DNA of 14,883 nt from an uncultured Eubacteriales bacterium (lineage in GTDB: Bacteria > Bacillota > Clostridia > Peptostreptococcales > Anaerovoracaceae): contig CACYBO010000011.1 in NCBI GenBank assembly GCA_902772685.1, positions 1 to 14,883 on the forward strand. Reading direction: 5' to 3'. Of the stretch, positions 6,839 through 13,247 are shown in pieces. Each line of letters opens with the position of its first letter. Positions within the stretch are counted from its first letter, which is position 1. The notes under the pieces were generated by a model, which did no database searches, had not been told where the DNA came from, and saw only the letters and a list, made by a program, of their open reading frames with translations. Both the position numbers and the translations under genes were made by a program.

Positions 6839-6973
6839 TTAAAGATATATTTCAACAATCATAGCAAGCACAAAGATGACACAGGCGGCACCCATTACCA
6901 GTGCCATTCTGCGCGCGCGAACCTTATTGTTCTCTCTGCGCTCATCATGATGCAGTCTTTCTTCTCTCCTCAT
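6839..6973 (-). CDS. 44-residue single-pass membrane peptide, function unknown
   Basis: ATG at 6973 to TAA at 6839-6841. The N-terminal half (1-22) is highly charged, with many Arg and Glu and two His (MRREERLHHDERRENNKVRA). The C-terminal half is one hydrophobic helix beginning MALVMGAACVIFVLA and ending in EIYL. The positive N-terminus suggests it stays in the cytoplasm. GGGAG stands 10 bases before the ATG, a little far. The stop TAA runs into the AAGGAGG of the GNAT gene, and the gene fills a gap of about 185 bases between two same-strand genes that would otherwise be unexplained. I recognise no family; small membrane regulators or leader-like coupling ORFs are possible. Confidence 0.65.
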   Translation of the reverse strand: MRREERLHHDERRENNKVRARRMALVMGAACVIFVLAMIVEIYL

Positions 6974-7015
6974 CCTGTTCACACTCCCGATTGTTCCGGT
7001 ATTTGCTCAACATAT

Positions 7016-7624
7016 CTATTCAACGATCTCCGCGCCGGCTCTCTGCATATCTTTCAGATTGGCTGACTGAATGTCCTCCGTTTGAGAAGACGTGCACGCA
7101 GCGAGAACAATCGTCCTGTAATCATACGCTATTGCATCATAGCATGTCGTTCGGATGCAGTTGGGGGTTGTCGTTCCTGCGAGAATTACATTCTCGACCC
7201 CACTGTCTCTGAGTAATCGGTCCAGATCGGTCTTGAAAAAAGCACTCCAGCGGGGCTTTATAATCACTGTTTCATCCTCAAGTCTTGTAAGACCCTCCGG
7301 CTCTTCTACGCTGTTGATTCCTGTCGATCCGGGCGCAAGAACTCCATTCACGCCAAGTTCCCGAAGCATCTTCCTCCGGGGAATCTCCATATTGCTGCAG
7401 TCTGCACTGTACTCCCGTTTTACCCAGATTACCCGGATGCCCAGATCACGTGCGTCCTGAACTGCGGCTTCACAGGCAGGCACTGTAGCTTTTGCGCCCA
7501 TGACTCTGAGGGCTGCACCAGGCTCTACAAACGCCTTCTGCATATCAATCAGAAGCAGTGCTGTTTTCGCAGGGTCCAAATGACCGATTTCCCCAAGCGG
7601 GGTTCCATATAAACACTTTTCCAT
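7016..7624 (-). CDS. Isochorismatase-like cysteine hydrolase
   Basis: 202 residues, the normal size of a one-domain isochorismatase-fold enzyme; cytoplasmic. The catalytic triad can be placed: Asp27 in LLLIDMQKAF, Lys123 in VIIKPRWSAF and Cys156 in AGTTTPNCIRTTCYDAI. The Cys makes this a nicotinamidase/ureidosuccinate-hydrolase-type amidase rather than an isochorismate lyase-type enzyme, though the substrate is not readable. The DA-x-x-x-x-Y segment after the Cys is the usual helix. The zinc-ligand pattern of nicotinamidases is not obvious. Start is ATG at 7624, 19 bases after the phosphatase stop; the best ribosome site, GAGGGG, is 14 bases away and overlaps the end of the upstream gene, so coupled translation is likely. 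A GNAT enzyme follows in the same run, but no shared pathway is evident. Confidence 0.92.
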   Translation of the reverse strand: MEKCLYGTPLGEIGHLDPAKTALLLIDMQKAFVEPGAALRVMGAKATVPACEAAVQDARDLGIRVIWVKREYSADCSNMEIPRRKMLRELGVNGVLAPGSTGINSVEEPEGLTRLEDETVIIKPRWSAFFKTDLDRLLRDSGVENVILAGTTTPNCIRTTCYDAIAYDYRTIVLAACTSSQTEDIQSANLKDMQRAGAEIVE

Positions 7625-7643
7625 GCCTTTTTCTGTTTTCCCC

Positions 7644-9401
7644 TCATCCTCTATCGTATTCCAGACAGAGCATCGTCATATCATCGAACTGCTCAACACC
7701 GGCGGTAAACTCTTCCACTGCGTTCTTTACATTTTCAAGTACCTCAGCCGGACTCGCTGCGTCTTTATTCAAAGCCAGAAGCATCCGGTCGGTTCCGAAC
7801 ATCCCATTCTCCGCATTGTTTGCTTCCGGAACTCCGTCGGTATATACGAAAATCCTGTCGCCCGGTTCGAGCTGCAGTTCGTACTCTCTGAACTTTAATC
7901 CTTCCATCACTCCAACGACCATGCCGTGCTGATCCTTCAGCAGTTCGAACAGACCATCTTTTTTCTGCACAGCAGGATACTCATGCCCGGCGTTTGCCGC
8001 TTTCAGCTTTCCCGTAGATATTTCAAGGATACCAATCCATACCGTTACAAATATATCTTCTTTGTTGTTAGCGCATATCATTTCATTCGCCGTCTCCAAA
8101 ATTGCAGCCGGCGACTTACCTTCCGCTGCTATGTTCCTGAGCATGATCTGGGAAGACATCATGAACATTGCGGCCGGGATGCCTTTGCCCGAGACATCAG
8201 CTATCAGCACGCAAAGATGATCATCATCAATCAGGAAGAAGTTGTAGAAGTCTCCTCCAACATCCTTTGCCGGTTCCATTGATGCGTATAAGTCAAAATC
8301 CTTTTGATTAGGGAACGCCGGGAAGGTTGTCGGCAGCATGGACGCCTGTATGTTGTTCGCCAATGACAGTTCTGCTTTTATTCTTTCCTGCTCAGCCGTT
8401 ATTTTCCTGTTGCGTTCCATATGTTCTTCGATCTCAACCGTCATTGCGCTTACGTCGCGCGAGAGCTGTCCGATTTCATTGAAAGACTTGATTTCAGCCA
8501 GATTTCTGCAGACTTCGTCGCTGTCCTTTCTGTTCATATACAGGCGGATGTTCTCCTGCACTGTCCTCAGCGGCTGCAGTACGACGCGATATATCATGCC
8601 CAGGCATACCCATGCCAGGAGCAGTTCAAGAATCATTGCGAGTATTGTTCCGTGCCATGTCCTTCTGGCGATTATTGTATTCAGTTCCGAAAGGTCATAC
8701 GTCATGCCCATCATCAGGTTTTCATCACCGATTTTCTCTACAAACACGTAGTAGTCAACGTAATCCCCGGCGTCAACCAGATGTCTGTTTTCCTTATGGG
8801 CCCAGCGCATGCCTTCTTCCTGACTCTTTGATACATCCGATACCACGCCAAGCGTATAAATCTGATTATACTTTACGCCTCTTTTATCGCCCGGGTCTGC
8901 CCCGCTGAGAAGAAAGAACTGTTTTTGGTATGTATCATCTGTGAGAACACAGAACAGAAATGCAATGTCATTGGAGCTTTTTATCTGATCGACCCTGGTG
9001 ATCAGCCACGAATATGTGACCTCAGCGTACAGCTTTTGATCTTCCGCCGGGAGCGCTTCTATTTCCTCCGTAGTGGCGTACTTCAGCAGCAGTTCCGGAT
9101 GACGTTTACTGAGTGCTGTGACCTTTTCCTTCGTCTCTGCTCCGGTTGTGTAGTCCACATCATATTCGATATCCATCTGCTCATAGTTGTTTTTCCAGTA
9201 TTCGATCAACCACTTATATGCAGGATATTCATGTATGGCTTCAATCGTTTCATCAGCCATATTGGATGCCGTTTTTTCAGCCTGCCCTTTGACGCTGGCA
9301 TCTGTAAGCACCTGCTGCGTAAAGTAAGTGAATACACCGATGGCCAGCGTACCGAGCGCAAACAATATGATAACTTCTAAAATCAATCCCTTTTTTTTCA
9401 T
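7644..9401 (-). CDS. Membrane-anchored SpoIIE/RsbU-type PP2C serine phosphatase with extracellular sensor
   Basis: 585 residues. Order: membrane helix 5-27; extracytoplasmic sensor about 30-250; second helix 251-275; HAMP-like linker about 275-335 (QPLRTVQENIRLYM, then EIGQLSRDVSAM); short coil; PP2C/SpoIIE domain 345-582. Phosphatase landmarks are LANNIQASMLP at 348-357, DVGGDF at 380-385, IADVSGKGIPAA at 400-411, ANAGHEYP at 469-476, YTDGVPEA at 520-527 and FDDMTML at 572-578; Asp384, Asp402, Asp522 and Asp574 fit metal ligands. Relatives dephosphorylate STAS anti-sigma-factor antagonists to switch on a sigma factor. No antagonist, switch kinase or sigma gene lies in this window. The ATG at 9401 has no clear ribosome site; no better start is seen. 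It precedes the isochorismatase gene by 19 bases. Confidence 0.95.
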   Translation of the reverse strand: MKKKGLILEVIILFALGTLAIGVFTYFTQQVLTDASVKGQAEKTASNMADETIEAIHEYPAYKWLIEYWKNNYEQMDIEYDVDYTTGAETKEKVTALSKRHPELLLKYATTEEIEALPAEDQKLYAEVTYSWLITRVDQIKSSNDIAFLFCVLTDDTYQKQFFLLSGADPGDKRGVKYNQIYTLGVVSDVSKSQEEGMRWAHKENRHLVDAGDYVDYYVFVEKIGDENLMMGMTYDLSELNTIIARRTWHGTILAMILELLLAWVCLGMIYRVVLQPLRTVQENIRLYMNRKDSDEVCRNLAEIKSFNEIGQLSRDVSAMTVEIEEHMERNRKITAEQERIKAELSLANNIQASMLPTTFPAFPNQKDFDLYASMEPAKDVGGDFYNFFLIDDDHLCVLIADVSGKGIPAAMFMMSSQIMLRNIAAEGKSPAAILETANEMICANNKEDIFVTVWIGILEISTGKLKAANAGHEYPAVQKKDGLFELLKDQHGMVVGVMEGLKFREYELQLEPGDRIFVYTDGVPEANNAENGMFGTDRMLLALNKDAASPAEVLENVKNAVEEFTAGVEQFDDMTMLCLEYDRG

Positions 9402-9416
9402 CGTGTGTTAAATCTG

Positions 9417-9476
9417 CCGGTTTTCCGGTGTTAAAAAACAATTAACTCGAATTTCTTTATTATAATTAATTATAAT
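9417..9476 (-). promoter_or_regulatory. AT-rich leader of the phosphatase gene with an 18-bp palindrome and a small hairpin
   Basis: Bases 9459-9476 are a perfect palindrome (attataattaattataat) with two TATAAT-like hexamers per strand. A CCGG-AAAA-CCGG hairpin follows at 9417-9428 just before the phosphatase start. No -35 box is recognisable. It could be a promoter region, an operator, or the weak 3' end of the EamA transcript. Confidence 0.4.
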
Positions 9477-9482
9477 TGATTA

Positions 9483-10406
9483 TTATATCATATCATCCTT
9501 CATTCTCATCGTAGAAAGCCAAACGCCCGCCAGCGTAATTCCCAGACCGACCACTGTATACCATCCCCAGACATCACTCATCACGATGATTCCTGCGACA
9601 ACGCCAATAATAGTGGACAGGCTTCCAACTATATTGTTCGCAAGGGCTGCATCAACATACTGCAGCAGCCTGTTGAAACAGAAATAGGATGCAAAGGCGC
9701 AGAACACGCCAAGGAACAGCAGATGCAGCAAAAGCTTTCCGTCCGTGAACGGTATCAGGAACGTGTCGATACCATGTCCCTGTGCAAGGGAAATGATGTT
9801 AAACAAAACTGCCCCCTCAAAGGCCATAATCGCTGTAACGGACAGTGCATCAAAATCTGATGACGCCTTTCTGCTCGAAAGGCTGTACATACTGGCTGCG
9901 ATAACTCCGAAGAACATGCACAGCATTCCGGCACGTGTTCCGCTTGCAGAGAACACCGGGGAAAAGACCGTTGCAACAGCGACCCCAAGGAAGGTCAGAA
10001 CAAGGCTGATAACGAGCTTCAGATCCGCCTTATGGCGGAAAAACAGGATGCCGAGCACCAATGTCATGCTGGGAATTGTTGCAACAAATATCGCGCTTAT
10101 GGATGCCGAAGTCATTTTAATTCCATTGGCCTCCAGAATAGAGTAGGCGCACGGCTCAAACAGTCCGGCCAGAAAGAGAAACACCACGTTCTTTTTATGC
10201 AGATCAATGTGTACCTTTCCGGCGAGAACCGGTATCAGAAGAATCAGGGCGGTAATGGTCCACCGTGCGGCCAGGACCTGCATCGGAGCCATTACCTTCA
10301 GTAAGATCGCAAGTGAAATAAACGCGAATCCCCATCCGATGGAGACCATCGCAATCAAAAATACCGTATACCCAATATTGTTATTTCTGTCGCTCATACC
10401 GTTCAC
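9483..10406 (-). CDS. EamA (DMT-superfamily) transporter
   Basis: 307 residues with about ten hydrophobic helices, the standard size of the two-repeat EamA family in the drug/metabolite transporter superfamily; cytoplasmic membrane. The first repeat starts FLIAMVSIGWGFAFISLAIL and carries the ARWTITALILLIP segment; the second begins near AGMLCMFFGVIAASMYSLSS and includes FNRLLQYVDAALAN, typical of the family. Members export or import amino acids and other metabolites; the substrate cannot be told. The likely start is GTG at 10406 with GAGGTG about 10 bases upstream; an ATG at 10397 is the alternative and would remove three residues. A terminator at 10457-10506 separates it from the gene before; 81 bases without a terminator separate it from the phosphatase gene, so read-through is possible. 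Confidence 0.92.
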   Translation of the reverse strand: MNGMSDRNNNIGYTVFLIAMVSIGWGFAFISLAILLKVMAPMQVLAARWTITALILLIPVLAGKVHIDLHKKNVVFLFLAGLFEPCAYSILEANGIKMTSASISAIFVATIPSMTLVLGILFFRHKADLKLVISLVLTFLGVAVATVFSPVFSASGTRAGMLCMFFGVIAASMYSLSSRKASSDFDALSVTAIMAFEGAVLFNIISLAQGHGIDTFLIPFTDGKLLLHLLFLGVFCAFASYFCFNRLLQYVDAALANNIVGSLSTIIGVVAGIIVMSDVWGWYTVVGLGITLAGVWLSTMRMKDDMI

Positions 10407-10432
10407 GCGCCGCTTTCACCTCTGCTGCATCT

Positions 10433-10459
10433 ACTCTACCACAACATTTGCCATAACAA
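10433..10459 (-). promoter_or_regulatory. Possible promoter of the EamA gene
   Basis: Minus strand TTGTTA (10454-10459), a 15-base spacer and TGG-TAGAGT (extended -10, 10433-10441), about 27 bases before the GTG. The -35 box overlaps the T-run of the preceding terminator. Spacer and -10 are weak. Confidence 0.3.
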
Positions 10460-10506
10460 AAGAGCCGGGATATGTATCGTGTTTCTTTTGATACCTTCCC
10501 GGCTCT
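10457..10506 (-). terminator. Rho-independent terminator after the 143-residue protein gene
   Basis: The 10-bp stem AGAGCCGGGA/TCCCGGCTCT (10497-10506 with 10461-10470), an inner GTATC/GATAC pairing around an A-rich loop, and a minus-strand TTTT run at 10458-10461. The A-rich half of the loop closely resembles that of the terminator at 5899-5953. Confidence 0.88.
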
Positions 10507-10538
10507 TCATTTCATTCACATTTCACTGTTTTTCAATC

Positions 10539-10560
10539 AGCCGATTGTTAGCCGATTGTT
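10539..10560. repeat. Perfect 11-bp tandem duplication in an intergenic region
   Basis: agccgattgtt occurs twice without a gap (10539-10549, 10550-10560), between the stop codon at 10573 and the terminator. Probably a recent slippage duplication. Confidence 0.8.
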
Positions 10561-10572
10561 ATATGTACGAAA

Positions 10573-11004
10573 TCAGTACTTCTTGTTGAATCCGCTGGCC
10601 AGAACCGCCAGATGTTTCGGGTGAAGCAGTTCAGCATTGTGCTTCGCTTCCCAGACCTCCGGATATCTCTCGATTGAGCCGTTGATGGACTCGAACAGCA
10701 GCGCCAGTTCATCAGCGCTCATGCCGCTGGCTTTGATGTGTGCCTCGAAGTTCTCCGGTGACGCCTTGATGTCCTCCGCCATCTTCTTGTACATGGCGGC
10801 GAAGTCTTCACTTGTCATCTCTTCAATATTCTTCAGCTCAGGATGGATTTCGTCTCCCTCCATCTTGTTGTCGATCAGAGCAACAACTTCTTCCAGTGAC
10901 ATGGAGTTTCTTTCAATCAGCTTTTCCAGTCCTTTCAGTGAGTGCTTTGCCTCCTCGTGGAGTTCTTCGTAAGTTTTTGTCAGTTCCTTTACTTTTTCTT
11001 TCAT
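10573..11004 (-). CDS. 143-residue soluble helical protein, function unknown
   Basis: No family is recognised. The protein is charged, with no signal peptide, membrane helix or cysteine. Residues 1-32 are a likely coiled coil (KEKVKELTKTYEELHEEAKH). Three segments share a helix-start pattern M-S/T-x-E/D-E/D-x-x-x-hydrophobic: MSLEEVVALI at 35-44, MTSEDFAAMY at 63-72 and MSADELALLF at 95-104, spaced 28 and 32 residues, suggesting a repeated two-helix unit. The C-terminus (YPEVWEAKHNAELLHPKHLA) contains the only Trp and three of the His residues. The start at 11004 is chosen because AAGGAGG lies 9 bases upstream; an in-frame ATG at 11094 would put the promoter and ribosome site inside the gene. 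It has its own promoter (11045-11072) and terminator, so it is transcribed alone. Confidence 0.85.
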   Translation of the reverse strand: MKEKVKELTKTYEELHEEAKHSLKGLEKLIERNSMSLEEVVALIDNKMEGDEIHPELKNIEEMTSEDFAAMYKKMAEDIKASPENFEAHIKASGMSADELALLFESINGSIERYPEVWEAKHNAELLHPKHLAVLASGFNKKY

Positions 11005-11044
11005 TTTAGGTGACCTCCTTGACAATATCTTATTTCTGAACACA

Positions 11045-11072
11045 AGTATACGCTCTAGTCTGAAAATTACAA
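11045..11072 (-). promoter_or_regulatory. Promoter of the 143-residue protein gene
   Basis: Minus strand TTGTAA (11067-11072), a 16-base spacer and TATACT (11045-11050). The predicted start near 11038 gives a leader of about 34 bases before the ATG at 11004. Confidence 0.6.
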
Positions 11073-11108
11073 GTTTCTCTATGCATATTTGCATATGAAT
11101 TTACATGC

Positions 11109-11149
11109 AAAAAGAGCCGGCACCGGTGGATCTGCCACCTCTTGCCGGC
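11109..11149 (-). terminator. Rho-independent terminator of the cls operon
   Basis: Outer stem GCCGGCA/TGCCGGC (11143-11149 with 11116-11122), inner stem GGTGG/CCACC (11135-11139 with 11125-11129), and a minus-strand TTTTT run at 11109-11113. It lies 38 bases after the CGGC gene stop. Confidence 0.88.
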
Positions 11150-11187
11150 CCCCTGTCTTCAATTTGTGTTTCCGCCTTGATTCTCTT

Positions 11188-11625
11188 TTATTCAAAGGCT
11201 ACGCTGTCGTAGGATTTGTATACGCCTTCTTCGCGCAGTTTGCGGGAAGCCTGACTCTGGTACGTCCCTTCCACAATGTTTTCAAATCCGTTCTTTCTGA
11301 TGATTTCTTTGATGTAGTCCACAAACGGACATCTGTTGTGATGCCTGTTGTCCGTCACAACGCAGCTTGCAAGATGAACGGCCACTTCTGACTTCTGGAT
11401 ATCTGTCAACTTGCGAAGTTTCATTTCAAAATGCTCAAGCCGCGCTGCCACACAGGCGCCGTTGCAGCCTCCGCAGCTCATGGTCAGGTACTTTGTCCCG
11501 TCACCGTATCCCGAAAAAGCAGCTGTCTTTCCGAAGAAGCTCTCAGAGCACGCAAAACCTGAACAACGTTTCATCGTATGCTCACACTGGATGACAACAA
11601 CATATCTGATTGATTCCTTATTCAT
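11188..11625 (-). CDS. CGGC domain-containing cysteine-rich protein
   Basis: 145 residues, cytoplasmic. It matches the CGGC family: VVIQCEHTMKRCSGFACSESFF at 10-31 (C-x6-C-x4-C, split here as QCEHTMKRC and SGFAC), then the name-giving MSCGGCNGAC at 49-58, and later LASCVVTD and HHNRCPF. Eight cysteines and several histidines suggest a zinc or iron-sulfur site; the family is proposed to bind metal, and its biochemical role is unknown. The start at 11625 has AAAGGAGG 6-7 bases upstream; an in-frame GTG at 11646 would lie before that site and is rejected. An extended -10 promoter sits in the 43-base gap after the 156-residue gene, so it may be expressed both alone and with the cls operon. A terminator follows. 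Confidence 0.9.
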   Translation of the reverse strand: MNKESIRYVVVIQCEHTMKRCSGFACSESFFGKTAAFSGYGDGTKYLTMSCGGCNGACVAARLEHFEMKLRKLTDIQKSEVAVHLASCVVTDNRHHNRCPFVDYIKEIIRKNGFENIVEGTYQSQASRKLREEGVYKSYDSVAFE

Positions 11626-11657
11626 ACCGGTCCTCCTTTCCTTCACTTGCCGCAGTT

Positions 11658-11666
11658 ATTATACCA
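11658..11666 (-). promoter_or_regulatory. Extended -10 promoter of the CGGC gene
   Basis: Minus-strand TGG-TATAAT (11658-11666) is a perfect -10 with the TGn extension, about 33 bases before the ATG at 11625. No good -35 is seen, which extended -10 promoters tolerate. Confidence 0.6.
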
Positions 11667-11668
11667 CA

Positions 11669-12139
11669 TTACAGCATTAAATCACCATATACGATATGGA
11701 TACATCCGTTTAAATGTCCGAAATTGATGTGTTCAGCGGCTGCGCTGTATATGCACCCCCAGTCAAATTCATAAATGATACCATCCGGGGTGTCACGTGT
11801 CGGAGCAGATTCCATATTTCTCTTGAGCCACTCTTCACATACTTCCTGCTTCATGCGGCTTTCGTCCATAACCGTATTTGCATGCATGTTAAGCTTTGGA
11901 TCCAACCGGACGACTTTGCTATTATCCTTATGCCTGATAAAGATAACTGCTATGAAGCTCACCCCATCATATTCAACCGGCCGGTTAAAGATGAATTCCA
12001 AGTTCTCACCGTGATGGAACCGCTGCACACCTTTATCCAATCCGATGTTCTCCAGATCCTGCAGCGTCGTTTCGGGGCTTATAGTGACACCGTCCACCTC
12101 AACTATACCCTTTGAAAGGTTGTCCATTAACTGACTCAT
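11669..12139 (-). CDS. 156-residue hypothetical protein
   Basis: Not assigned to a named family with confidence. There is no signal peptide or membrane helix, so it is likely cytoplasmic. The N-terminal part, KGIVEVDGVTISPETTLQDL at 10-29, reads as two short strands and a helix cap. A central segment, NRPVEYDGVSFIAVIFIRH, suggests a beta sheet; a helix with DESRMKQEVCEEWLKRN follows, and the protein closes with the aromatic stretch YEFDWGCIYSAAAEH and HIVYGD. Small proteins with this strand-helix-sheet plan are common as immunity-like or SMI1-like hypotheticals, but that is only an impression. The ATG at 12139 has CAGGAGG about 9 bases upstream and lies 20 bases after the NUP lipoprotein gene. 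No toxin gene is adjacent to support an immunity role. Confidence 0.85.
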   Translation of the reverse strand: MSQLMDNLSKGIVEVDGVTISPETTLQDLENIGLDKGVQRFHHGENLEFIFNRPVEYDGVSFIAVIFIRHKDNSKVVRLDPKLNMHANTVMDESRMKQEVCEEWLKRNMESAPTRDTPDGIIYEFDWGCIYSAAAEHINFGHLNGCIHIVYGDLML

Positions 12140-12159
12140 TTCAATTACCTCCTGAAACT

Positions 12160-13242
12160 TTACAATTCCTCATGCATTATCGCTTCTATTATAATCCTTC
12201 CCACTTTGAAGTTGTTTTCCATAGCCGTGGCAAAGATATCAAAGGATTCCTCACTGTCTTCGGAAGCGAGTTCATCGTCATCCTTAGTTCCCCATAAATG
12301 TTCCGGCGTAACGCCCGGCGGGAACACGTCCATATTCACGCTGTCGCGGAGGATGATCAGCCTGTCGAGCATACCTGCTCTGTCAACAGCCAGACTGACT
12401 GCGATATCTTCCATATCCGTAGCTGCATACGGATCCGGACAGCCATAGGTATCTGTGATCAGCAGTGCATTCTGATGGTCATAAGCGCCTTTCCAATAAT
12501 TATCACCGGTTACTGACGTTCCCCGCATCACTTTAGGCTTACGGTTTGCCCACGTTTCTCCCGGAAATACCTTTTGCAGGTATTTTTCGGTTAGTTCTGT
12601 TGTCTCGAGCGGTACATCCTTCACCATATCAAACGCCCTGTCCGTCAGCTCACTGTTCAGTCTGACCACTGTGGATGCGTCGTAGGTCTCATCATGAAAC
12701 CAGGTTGTATCGGAGTCCTCAGCCATCTCCCTCGGGTCGGCATGATGCCCCAGATCATAATCGACAGTCGCCGTAATCACATAAACATCCCCCGGGATGC
12801 CATATCCTTCCGCTGAACCGGCACAGCCGGTTGATAGAATATATGCATCTGAAAAATCAAATCTCTCATCTGCCAGAACAGCACTTGTGTTCAGTGCCGA
12901 GCTTACTTTCCCTTCATCGATCATAAACAGCGCAATGCCGTCCTTATAATACAGCGTGCTGTTTTCTGAGACTCCATCGATATTATATTTTTCTCCGTTC
13001 TGAAGGTATTCCTCGTAATAAAACTGCGCTTCCCCCGGAAAATCTCCTGCCATGTGTTCAACCTCAAATACAGGGAGAATCAGCACTTTAACAGGTATTT
13101 TTTCATCTGATGCTGACTTGGAAGCGCACCCTCCAAGAATTACCGCAAGAATAAGCAGCAATGCAAAAGCAGGGATTATTCTCAATTGTATCATGTTCTT
13201 TCGTCTGATCGTGTTTTTCATTGCCTCCATCACAGTCGTCAT
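12160..13242 (-). CDS. Lipoprotein of the purine nucleoside permease (NUP) family
   Basis: 360 residues. An unusually long basic N-terminus (about 22 residues) precedes a hydrophobic helix and the lipobox ILGGC with Cys39, so the mature protein should be lipid-anchored outside the membrane. The body matches the NUP family: KVLILPVFEVEHMAGDFPGE just after the anchor, then GSAEGYGIPGDVYVITATVD, YDLGHHADPREM, GTSVTGDNYWKGAYDH, and TDMEDIAVSLAVDRAG before LIILRDSVNMDVFPPG. The family is named after a yeast purine nucleoside uptake protein, but it has no multi-span membrane domain and resembles nucleoside phosphorylases in fold, so a surface nucleoside-binding or nucleoside-cleaving role is plausible. 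The ATG at 13242 lies 5 bases after the cls stop with no strong ribosome site; ATG codons at 13230, 13221 and 13194 are alternatives. Translation is probably coupled to cls. Confidence 0.9.
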   Translation of the reverse strand: MTTVMEAMKNTIRRKNMIQLRIIPAFALLLILAVILGGCASKSASDEKIPVKVLILPVFEVEHMAGDFPGEAQFYYEEYLQNGEKYNIDGVSENSTLYYKDGIALFMIDEGKVSSALNTSAVLADERFDFSDAYILSTGCAGSAEGYGIPGDVYVITATVDYDLGHHADPREMAEDSDTTWFHDETYDASTVVRLNSELTDRAFDMVKDVPLETTELTEKYLQKVFPGETWANRKPKVMRGTSVTGDNYWKGAYDHQNALLITDTYGCPDPYAATDMEDIAVSLAVDRAGMLDRLIILRDSVNMDVFPPGVTPEHLWGTKDDDELASEDSEESFDIFATAMENNFKVGRIIIEAIMHEEL

Positions 13243-13247
13243 TCCAG

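Noticed and set aside
11005..11094. N-terminal extension of the 143-residue protein to an ATG at 11094
   Set aside because: The added segment contains the promoter and the AAGGAGG site, and its residues do not resemble the rest of the protein.
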